Shown here one piece after another: positions 56,818 to 64,000 of a stretch of 64,000 nucleotides of DNA. The stretch's first letter is position 1. Each line of letters opens with the position of its first letter. Source of the stretch: Sheuella sp. (lineage in GTDB: Bacteria > Pseudomonadota > Gammaproteobacteria > Burkholderiales > Burkholderiaceae_B); the NCBI GenBank assembly GCA_030650995.1, contig JAUSCY010000142.1, positions 1 to 64,000 of the forward strand, read 5' to 3'. The notes beneath the pieces are model-generated. The model searched no databases, was not told where the DNA came from, and saw only the letters and a list, made by a program, of their open reading frames with translations. A program made the translations under genes and the position numbers.

Positions 56818-59800
56818 CTTGAACGATCCTGCATCCATAAACGGAAACGATCCAGGTACAAGTACACCACAGGTGTGGTGTAAAGCGTTAATAACTGGCT
56901 CACAATCAATCCTCCCAGAATGGTAATTCCGAGCGGACGTCTCATTTCAACACCTGCGCCTGCAGCAAACACTAAAGGAAATGCTCCAAAAATCGCAGCA
57001 CAGGTGGTCATCAAAATAGGGCGAAAACGCGTCATACAGGCCTGATAAATAGCGTCTCGTGGTGTCAGACCCAGACGCCTTTGCGCATCCAGCGCAAAAT
57101 CAACCATCATGATTGCATTTTTCTTCACGATACCAATCAGCAAAAACACACCGATCAGCGCGATCAGGCTGAATTCGGTCTTCATCAGCAATAAGGCGAG
57201 CAACGCGCCGATTCCTGCCGAAGGTAAAGTCGATAATATTGTCAGCGGATGGATGGTACTTTCGTACAACATACCCAGCACAAGATACATCGTAATCAGC
57301 GCTGCCAGAATCAGCCAGGGCTGGTTGGACAAAGCACTTTGCAACGCCTTGGCTGTCCCCTGAAAACTAGCCTGAACCTTTTCTGTCGGCAAGCTGATGC
57401 TTGCAACAGCTTGCTCAATCGCCAGAGTCGCCTCACCAAGCGAGACACCTGGCGCCACATCGAAAGAAATCGTGTCTGCTGCCTGTAAGCCCTGGTGACG
57501 AACACTTAGCGGAGCATTGGTCGTTTCGAATTTTGCAAAGGCCGACATGGGTACGCGCTGCCCGGTATCACTGAGTACATAGACATCTTTCAGAGAATCG
57601 ACATCCTGGGCATGGCGAGGTGCTACGCCCATCACAACCCGGTACTGATTGCGATCACCATACATCACTGAAATCTGACGCTGACTGAAGGAGTTATTCA
57701 AAACCGAGGAAATGCTCGACATGGGCACACCTAAACGCTGTGCAGCATCGCGGTCAATCACAATTGAAACCTGACGACCGCGATCCTCCACATCCGTATC
57801 CACATCGACTAGTTCAGGCAGTGCAGCAAGTGCCTGTTGAACTTTCGGCATCCATTCTTTAAGGTCAGCAAGCTCATTGGCCATCAGTGTGTACTGATAT
57901 TGAGCGCCACTTTGTCGCCCCCCTACCCGGATATCCTGCTGCGCCATGAGCGTCAGCCGCGCACCAGGGATGCCCGAGAGCTGAGGTCTTAGGCGGCCAA
58001 TCACCTCGCGCACATCGAGTTTGCGCTCATCGAAAGGTTTGAGCTGAACAGCCAGAAAACTACTGTTACTGCCGCCTCGCCCGCTGGCATAGGCCGTCAC
58101 AGTATTGACTGCAGGATCGCGCAACAGCACCTGCCTGAAACGATCAAGCTTAGGTTTCATTGACTCAAAGGAGGTGCCGTCATCGGTTGAAAAAAACCCG
58201 ATCATCATCCCGGTATCCTGCTGCGGAAAAAATCCTTTTGGAATTACTCCGTACAGATACACATTCAACCCAATCGTAGCAAGCAGCAGCAGCATCATGA
58301 TGCGACTATGGCGCAACGCCCACTGAAGCGACACGGCATAGGCTTGGACCACGGCCTGCATCGCGGACTGGCTCCATCGGGAGAAACGACCTGCCTGACT
58401 AAGGGCGAGCGCATCCGCTTGCGCATCATGCCTGCGCAACATCCGCGAAGCCATCATTGGAGTCAACGTCAGCGATACAAACATTGAGATCACGATTGCG
58501 ACCGAGAGTGTCACCGCAAACTCCCTGAACAAGCGCCCTGCCAGCCCACCCATTAACAATATCGGTATAAAAACAGCGATCAGCGAAATACTCATCGACA
58601 ATACGGTGAAGCCGACTTCCCGCGTTCCTGTCAGTGCTGCGCGCAAAGGTGAGACGCCTTTCTCGATGTGACGGGTGATATTTTCCAGCACCACAATCGC
58701 GTCATCCACCACAAATCCCGTCGCCACGATCAGTGCCATCAAAGACATGGTGTTGAGCGAATACCCGCACAGATAGATCACACCGAAGGTACCGACAAGT
58801 GAGACAGGAACCGCGATGGTGGGAATCAGCGAGGCACGCAGATTTCGCAAAAACACCAGCACCACCAGCATGACTAATCCGATTGCAATGATCAGCGTTT
58901 TTTCCGCTTCCATGACCGAAGCACGAATGCTCGGTGTGCGATCCTGCGCGACATCGACGGTCACATCAGCCGGTAACATCGCTCGCAGTACAGGAAGGTC
59001 AGCACGGATCTGATCAACCGTCTTGATAATATTCGCGTTCGCCTGACTTCGGACGAGTACCAGAACCGCTTGTTTGGAATTGAAATATCCAATGTTAAAC
59101 GTGTCCTCAACAGAGTCCTCGACGCGGGCCACATCAGTGAGTCTGACGGGAGCCTGGCCGCGCCAGGCAACGATCAGTGGTCGATAGTCCGCAGCTTTCC
59201 ATAACTGGTCATTCGCTTTGATCTGCCAGCTATGCGTATCATTTTCCAGCACGCCTTTAGGACGTGTTGAGTTTGCAGCGGCGATGGCGAGCCTGACCGT
59301 CTCAAGTGAAACGCCATATTGAGACAAGGCATCGGGATCGAGATCTATCCGGACTGCTGGCAACGTGCTTCCGCCAATGACAACCTCACCTACCCCCTGG
59401 ATCTGTGAAAGCTTTTGCTGCACAGTAGTCGATGCAATATCGTAGAGTTGGCCTTGAGACAAGGTGTCTGAGGTCAGCGCCAGCGTCATGATGGGTGCTG
59501 CCGATGGATTGACTTTCCGGTAGGAAGGGTTTGAACGCAAGCCGCTGGGCATCATGGCGCGCGCAGCATTAATGGCTCCCTGCACGTCCGTCGCCGCACT
59601 ATTGATATCGCGACTCAGATCGAACTGCAGCGTGATGCGAGTCTGACCCGTCGTGCTGCGCGAGGTCATTTCGGTCAGACCAGCGATCGTACCCAGTGAG
59701 CGTTCAAGCGGCGTGGCCACGGTCGCAGCCATCACTTCAGGACTTGCGCCCGCCATCTGCGCACTCACGGAGATAGAAGCCAGCTCAATCTGAGGCAATG

Positions 59801-59906
59801 GCGCGATTGGCAGCAGACTAAACGCCAGCCAGCCTGAAAGCACAACGCCAAGCCAGACGAGCGTGGTGGCAACAGGACGGACGATAAAAAGACCTGAGAG
59901 GTTCAT
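56814..59906 (-). CDS. mdtC: RND multidrug efflux permease, MdtC-like
   Basis: Proton-driven inner membrane transporter of the HAE1 RND family. [20 protein letters not shown] is helix 1; the helix 4 proton site is [16 protein letters not shown] with both Asp. Second-half helices repeat the pattern ([17 protein letters not shown]). 1030 residues, as MdtC (1025). In E. coli MdtB and MdtC form a mixed trimer (2 B : 1 C). Four-base overlap with the mdtB-like gene. Confidence 0.93.
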   Translation of the reverse strand: MNLSGLFIVRPVATTLVWLGVVLSGWLAFSLLPIAPLPQIELASISVSAQMAGASPEVMAATVATPLERSLGTIAGLTEMTSRSTTGQTRITLQFDLSRDINSAATDVQGAINAARAMMPSGLRSNPSYRKVNPSAAPIMTLALTSDTLSQGQLYDIASTTVQQKLSQIQGVGEVVIGGSTLPAVRIDLDPDALSQYGVSLETVRLAIAAANSTRPKGVLENDTHSWQIKANDQLWKAADYRPLIVAWRGQAPVRLTDVARVEDSVEDTFNIGYFNSKQAVLVLVRSQANANIIKTVDQIRADLPVLRAMLPADVTVDVAQDRTPSIRASVMEAEKTLIIAIGLVMLVVLVFLRNLRASLIPTIAVPVSLVGTFGVIYLCGYSLNTMSLMALIVATGFVVDDAIVVLENITRHIEKGVSPLRAALTGTREVGFTVLSMSISLIAVFIPILLMGGLAGRLFREFAVTLSVAIVISMFVSLTLTPMMASRMLRRHDAQADALALSQAGRFSRWSQSAMQAVVQAYAVSLQWALRHSRIMMLLLLATIGLNVYLYGVIPKGFFPQQDTGMMIGFFSTDDGTSFESMKPKLDRFRQVLLRDPAVNTVTAYASGRGGSNSSFLAVQLKPFDERKLDVREVIGRLRPQLSGIPGARLTLMAQQDIRVGGRQSGAQYQYTLMANELADLKEWMPKVQQALAALPELVDVDTDVEDRGRQVSIVIDRDAAQRLGVPMSSISSVLNNSFSQRQISVMYGDRNQYRVVMGVAPRHAQDVDSLKDVYVLSDTGQRVPMSAFAKFETTNAPLSVRHQGLQAADTISFDVAPGVSLGEATLAIEQAVASISLPTEKVQASFQGTAKALQSALSNQPWLILAALITMYLVLGMLYESTIHPLTILSTLPSAGIGALLALLLMKTEFSLIALIGVFLLIGIVKKNAIMMVDFALDAQRRLGLTPRDAIYQACMTRFRPILMTTCAAIFGAFPLVFAAGAGVEMRRPLGITILGGLIVSQLLTLYTTPVVYLYLDRFRLWMQDRSR

Positions 59907-62900
59907 GATATCTGTGCTTGAACTTTACGGCGCGCACTACTACCGATACGATCAAAAAACAGATAAATGACTGGCGTCGTAAAAAGTGTCAGCACCTGAC
60001 TGACCATCAATCCTCCAACCATCACCAGGCCCAGAGGCTGACGCAACTCGGCGCCTGTTCCAGTGGACAACATTAATGGAATTGCGCCAAACAGCGCTGC
60101 GAGCGTTGTCATCAGAATCGGCCTGAACCGCAGCAAAGCTGCTTCGTGAATCGCTTCGCGTGGTGTGAGTCCGCGCAACCTTTCTGCGTCAAGCGCAAAG
60201 TCAATCATCATGATTGCATTTTTTTTCACAATCCCGATCAACAGGATGATGCCAATGATGCCAATCATATCCAGATCACGACCGCTGAGCATCAATGCCA
60301 GCAGCGCTCCAATCGCAGCCGAAGGAAGCGTCGACAGGATGGTCAACGGATGAATGAAGCTTTCATACAGAATGCCCAGCACGATATACATCGTGATCAC
60401 TGCAGCAAGTATCAGCAATAACGTACTGGATAGCGAGGACTCAAAGGCCTGTGCGGCACCCTGAAAACGTGCCTGCACGGCAATCGGCAGCGCGATTTCT
60501 TTCTGTGCAAGCGTCACAGCATCCACGGCGCTCGACAATGACTCACCGCGCGCCAGATTAAATGAGATTGTCACAGCAGGGAACTGATCCAGCCGATTAA
60601 TCACCAGGGAGGAGCGTCCTTCAGAAATTTTTGCCACGCTTGTGATCGGCACCGGCTTACCGTCACTTGTTTTGACGTAAACGGAACCCAGCGCAGAAGG
60701 ATCACGACGAAACTGAGGTGCGGTCTCAAGCACGACACGATACTGGTTAGATTGGGTAAAAACTGTAGAAATCTGACGCTGACCAAAGGCATCGTAGAGC
60801 GCATCGTCGATCATGGCTGCCGTAATGCCCAGACGCGCTGCCGCATCACGATCAATATCAACAAAAGTATTAATACCTTCGTTTTGCATGTCGTCGGTCA
60901 CATCAGCGAGCTCGGGCTTCTCTCTTAACCGATCAACCAGTTTAGGCACCCACTCGGCCAGCAACTTCGCATCAGCACTCTCTAGCGTCAGTTGGTATTG
61001 CGTCCGGCTGATGCGATCCTCGACAGTCAGATCCTGCACAGGCTGCAGATAAAATTGCAATCCCGTCATGCCTGTCAATACCTGCTGCAAACGCCGCATG
61101 ATTTGCGTTGCGTCAGACTTTCGCTCGGCGTTCGGACGCAAGGCAACCTGCAGACGGCCAGTATTGACGGTTTCATTCGTACCATCAATGCCGATGAATG
61201 ATGAAATCGTCGCCACATCCGGATCCTGCAACAACAGCTTGACGGCCTCCTGCTGACGCAGGGACATCGCACTGAAAGATACATTTTGCGGCGCCTGCGT
61301 CATGATCTGAATCAGACCTGTATCCTGTTGCGGAAAAAAACCTTTCGGTATCACCGTATACAGTCCTGCCGTCACCAGAAACGTAGCGAGCGCCACAAAA
61401 AGTGTGATGCGCTGATGTCCAAGCACCTTGATTAATAAACGATCATAGCCCGCGATCAACCCATCGATCAGCGCAGTACTGTGGCGAGACAACCACCCGG
61501 CATTTGAGTGATCGCCAGCCCGCAACAGTCGTGCGCACATCATCGGTGTCAGTGTCAGCGAGATGAGCAACGATAACAAAATAGAAACAGCGAGCGTCAC
61601 GGCAAACTCTCTGAACAATCGCCCCACAACCTCCGTCATGAACAACAAAGGAATCAGCACAGCAATCAGAGAGATCGTGAGCGAGACCAGCGTAAAACCG
61701 ATTTGCGATGCACCTTTCAGCGCGGCCTGCATCGGTGTTTCACCTTTCTCAAGATAGCGTGCAACGTTTTCAATCATTACGATTGCGTCATCCACTACAA
61801 AACCAGTGGCGATCGTCATAGCCATCAATGTTAGATTATTGATGCTGAAACCCGCCAGATACATCACACCAAATGTACCCACCAGGGAGAGTGGCACCAC
61901 CACACTCGGAATCAGGGTGGCAGTAAAGGTGCGTAAAAAAATGAATGTCACCAGCACGACAAGTCCAATCGCGATCAGCATTTCTATTTGCACATCACGC
62001 ACGGATTCACGAATCGTCTGCGTGCGGTCCGACATCACCGTTACATCCAGATTGGCTGGCATTGCAACGCGCAACTGAGGCAGCAGCTTTTGAATCCGGT
62101 CGACCACATCGATGACATTGGCTCCGGGTTGTCGCTGCACGTTAAGCAAGATAGCTGGCTGCGTGCCAGACCAGGCTGCCAGCCTTGCGTCCTCTGCATC
62201 GGTCACTGCGACAGCTACATCCGACAGACGCAGCGGGCCGTTGTTTCGGTAAGCAACAACCAGATTCATATATTCATCTGGATTTTTCAGCTGATCATTG
62301 GCGTTGATCGTTGTCGAGCGCATCGCGCCATCCAGCGTACCCTTGGGCTGATTCACATTGGCCCCAACGATCGCCGTACGCACATCAGCAAAGGTCAGGC
62401 CATAGGCAGCAAGCGACTGGGGATTGGCCTGGATACGCATTGAAGGGCGCTGACCACCCGCGACGGTCACCAGTCCTACGCCCGGAACCTGTGAGACTTT
62501 TTGTGCCATGCGCGTATCGACCAGGTCACGCACCTGAGGCAACGGTACAGTGGGTGAGGTAATCGCAAGCGTAAATACAGGCGCATCGGCCGGATTAACT
62601 TTGTTGTAAACCGGAGGTGCGGGTAGATCGCGTGGCAACAAATTACTGGCGGCGTTAATAGCGGCCTGCACCTGCTGCTCAGCGACATCCAGTGGCAAAG
62701 TCAGCGCGAATTGCAAAGTAATAATGGACGCGCCTGCAGAACTGCTCGAACTCATCTGCTTCAAACCAGGCATTTGTCCGAACTGCCGCTCAAGAGGCGA
62801 AGTCACGAGCGCGGCCATGACTTCTGGACTCGCGCCAGGATAGAAGGTTGAGGATTGAATCGTAGGGTAATCAACCTCAGGCAAAGATGAAACGGGCAAC

Positions 62901-62992
62901 CACTTATATGCAATCAGTCCGGATAACAGCAAAGCAATCATTGCCAGCGTCGTAGCAACCGGACGGATAATAAAGGGCTGTGAGAGATTCAC
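59903..62992 (-). CDS. mdtB: RND multidrug efflux permease, MdtB-like
   Basis: Second RND permease, 1029 residues (MdtB 1040). [39 protein letters not shown] is split over helix 1 and the first porter strand; helix 4 shows [16 protein letters not shown]. The two permeases are clearly paralogous (same [12 protein letters not shown] segment in both). Order adaptor-mdtB-mdtC-channel equals the E. coli mdtABC operon with NodT in place of the distant TolC. No baeSR-like regulator is in the window. Confidence 0.93.
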   Translation of the reverse strand: MNLSQPFIIRPVATTLAMIALLLSGLIAYKWLPVSSLPEVDYPTIQSSTFYPGASPEVMAALVTSPLERQFGQMPGLKQMSSSSSAGASIITLQFALTLPLDVAEQQVQAAINAASNLLPRDLPAPPVYNKVNPADAPVFTLAITSPTVPLPQVRDLVDTRMAQKVSQVPGVGLVTVAGGQRPSMRIQANPQSLAAYGLTFADVRTAIVGANVNQPKGTLDGAMRSTTINANDQLKNPDEYMNLVVAYRNNGPLRLSDVAVAVTDAEDARLAAWSGTQPAILLNVQRQPGANVIDVVDRIQKLLPQLRVAMPANLDVTVMSDRTQTIRESVRDVQIEMLIAIGLVVLVTFIFLRTFTATLIPSVVVPLSLVGTFGVMYLAGFSINNLTLMAMTIATGFVVDDAIVMIENVARYLEKGETPMQAALKGASQIGFTLVSLTISLIAVLIPLLFMTEVVGRLFREFAVTLAVSILLSLLISLTLTPMMCARLLRAGDHSNAGWLSRHSTALIDGLIAGYDRLLIKVLGHQRITLFVALATFLVTAGLYTVIPKGFFPQQDTGLIQIMTQAPQNVSFSAMSLRQQEAVKLLLQDPDVATISSFIGIDGTNETVNTGRLQVALRPNAERKSDATQIMRRLQQVLTGMTGLQFYLQPVQDLTVEDRISRTQYQLTLESADAKLLAEWVPKLVDRLREKPELADVTDDMQNEGINTFVDIDRDAAARLGITAAMIDDALYDAFGQRQISTVFTQSNQYRVVLETAPQFRRDPSALGSVYVKTSDGKPVPITSVAKISEGRSSLVINRLDQFPAVTISFNLARGESLSSAVDAVTLAQKEIALPIAVQARFQGAAQAFESSLSSTLLLILAAVITMYIVLGILYESFIHPLTILSTLPSAAIGALLALMLSGRDLDMIGIIGIILLIGIVKKNAIMMIDFALDAERLRGLTPREAIHEAALLRFRPILMTTLAALFGAIPLMLSTGTGAELRQPLGLVMVGGLMVSQVLTLFTTPVIYLFFDRIGSSARRKVQAQIS

Positions 62993-64000
62993 TTTGCGGG
63001 CTTTCCGGCAGGACCAGGAGCGCTGGTAGAAGCACTGGCAGGAGCACCCTGCGCGCCAATCACGCGAACCTTCGCACCTGCACGTAGACGATCTGTGCCT
63101 TCAAGCACTACGCGATCGCCCGCAGCAAGTCCGTCAAGGATTGCTACACGATCCGCGCTGCGCGCACCGACCTTGACCTGCCTGACTGCTGCGGTGTCAT
63201 CGGCAAGAATCACATACAGAAAAGCACCTTGATTACCCTGTTGCAAAGCACCTGCAGGCACCGTTAATACGTCTTTATCTGTGCGGACTTTCATACGGAC
63301 ATTGACAAACTGGTTAGGAAATAACGCATCGTTTTCATTCGAAAATTGTGCTTTTAATTTGATTGTCCCTGTCGTCACATCAATTTGATTATCAACCGTG
63401 ACCAGCGTGCCTTGCGCCAGCCGGATCTGATCGGCACGGTCATATGCATCGACCTGCAGAATCTGACCAGCGATCATCGGTTGGCGCACAGCAGGCAAAT
63501 CACTTTCGGCAAGTGTGAACACCACAGAGATGGGCTGCGTTTGCGTAATCACGACAACACCCTGAGGATCGTTTGCGACAACGAGATTACCGGCATCCAC
63601 CCGGCGCAATCCTAACCTTCCAGCGATAGGAGCCGTGATACGGGTGTGGTCGAGTTGCAAGCGCGCATTGTCGACTGCCGCCTGATCGCTTTTAATCAGC
63701 CCTTCAAACTTTTGAACCAACGCTTGCTGCGTATCAAGCAGTTGGGGTGCGATCGAATCCTGCTTACGCAGTTTTTTGTAGCGCTCGAGATCACGTTTGG
63801 CATTTTCGTATTGCGCCTGGTCCTGTTGCAACACCCCCTGGGCCTGGCTCAATGACACCTGGAAAGATCTTGGATCAATCTGCGCCAGCAAATCGCCGGC
63901 TTTGACCTGCTCGCCTTCTTTGAATTGCACGGCGACGATTTCACCCTGCACCCTGCTGCGCACCGTGACGGTATTGAATGCCGTCACGGTACCCAAACCC
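62989..64000 (-). CDS. mdtA: RND efflux periplasmic adaptor (MdtA-like), 5' end outside the window
   Basis: Membrane fusion protein that couples the permease pair to the outer membrane channel. The frame stays open to the right edge ([17 protein letters not shown]), so signal peptide and first residues are missing. Lipoyl halves ([17 protein letters not shown] and [20 protein letters not shown]) flank a long helical hairpin ([38 protein letters not shown]); beta-barrel and membrane-proximal parts follow, with an Ala/Pro/Ser-rich end. Overlaps mdtB by four bases. Confidence 0.92.
   Translation of the reverse strand, partial: GLGTVTAFNTVTVRSRVQGEIVAVQFKEGEQVKAGDLLAQIDPRSFQVSLSQAQGVLQQDQAQYENAKRDLERYKKLRKQDSIAPQLLDTQQALVQKFEGLIKSDQAAVDNARLQLDHTRITAPIAGRLGLRRVDAGNLVVANDPQGVVVITQTQPISVVFTLAESDLPAVRQPMIAGQILQVDAYDRADQIRLAQGTLVTVDNQIDVTTGTIKLKAQFSNENDALFPNQFVNVRMKVRTDKDVLTVPAGALQQGNQGAFLYVILADDTAAVRQVKVGARSADRVAILDGLAAGDRVVLEGTDRLRAGAKVRVIGAQGAPASASTSAPGPAGKPAK

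Overview
The window reads as a stretch of core chromosome from a betaproteobacterium of the order Burkholderiales, most likely family Alcaligenaceae (the Bordetella/Achromobacter/Advenella/Orrella side). The signs are two Bug-family (TctC) solute receptors, an alanine/lysine-repeat histone H1-like protein, a long NrdA with two ATP-cones, and gene neighbourhoods known from this group (rplM-rpsI-argC-erpA-anmK-M23 peptidase; rubredoxin / thiD-thiE-hemL; yqgE-ruvX-pyrR-pyrB-pyrX; argJ-AAA-mutT). G+C looks moderate, a little above 50 % by eye. No tRNA, rRNA, insertion sequence, prophage or CRISPR array was seen, and gene density is very high with many start/stop overlaps.

Layout. 1-5.6 kb: cell-wall genes (truncated M23 endopeptidase, anmK), Fe-S carrier erpA with its own promoter and an IscR-type operator, a membrane coiled-coil protein, argC, and the rpsI-rplM ribosomal pair. 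5.6-14 kb: an orphan TRAP receptor, pmbA/darP, an esterase, a large CoA-ligase/GNAT protein, gltX and a lipoprotein. 14-19.2 kb: the class Ia ribonucleotide reductase operon nrdAB, behind a promoter overlapped by a pair of NrdR-box-like palindromes, then a structured non-coding stretch and an H1-like gene whose frame breaks in an A10 tract. 19.2-28.6 kb: YggT, an MscS-type channel, then a leftward run of lipoprotein, PfkB kinase, DUF3426, prmA, accC-accB, aroQ and tlpA.

28.6-36.7 kb: rightward mpl, an RNB ribonuclease, a TonB-like protein, aroE, lptG and apaH, then a convergent hydrolase. 36.7-38.9 kb: a Bug receptor followed by a 4-oxalomesaconate-hydratase-like amidohydrolase, the most accessory-looking pair in the window. 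38.9-43.6 kb: a leftward, tightly overlapping pyrimidine operon ending in plsC, with an inactive dihydroorotase partner (pyrX) and a small rubredoxin gene at its head. 43.8-46.6 kb: thiD-like, thiE, hemL. 46.6-51.1 kb: a complete branched-chain-amino-acid-type ABC importer (LivJ, H, M, G, F). 51.2-55.4 kb: a Bug receptor, argJ, an AAA ATPase and a MutT-ThiE fusion. 55.3-64 kb: an MdtABC-type RND efflux operon with its NodT-like outer membrane factor; the adaptor gene runs off the right edge.

I did not find a clearly new multi-gene system. The best leads are the frameshifted H1-like gene with its structured leader, enzymes that keep their fold but lose catalytic motifs (ThiD-like, PyrX, the CoA ligase with a shortened ATP-grasp), the IscR and NrdR operators, the orphan LigJ-like/Bug pair, and a possible unannotated small ORF divergent from nrdA.
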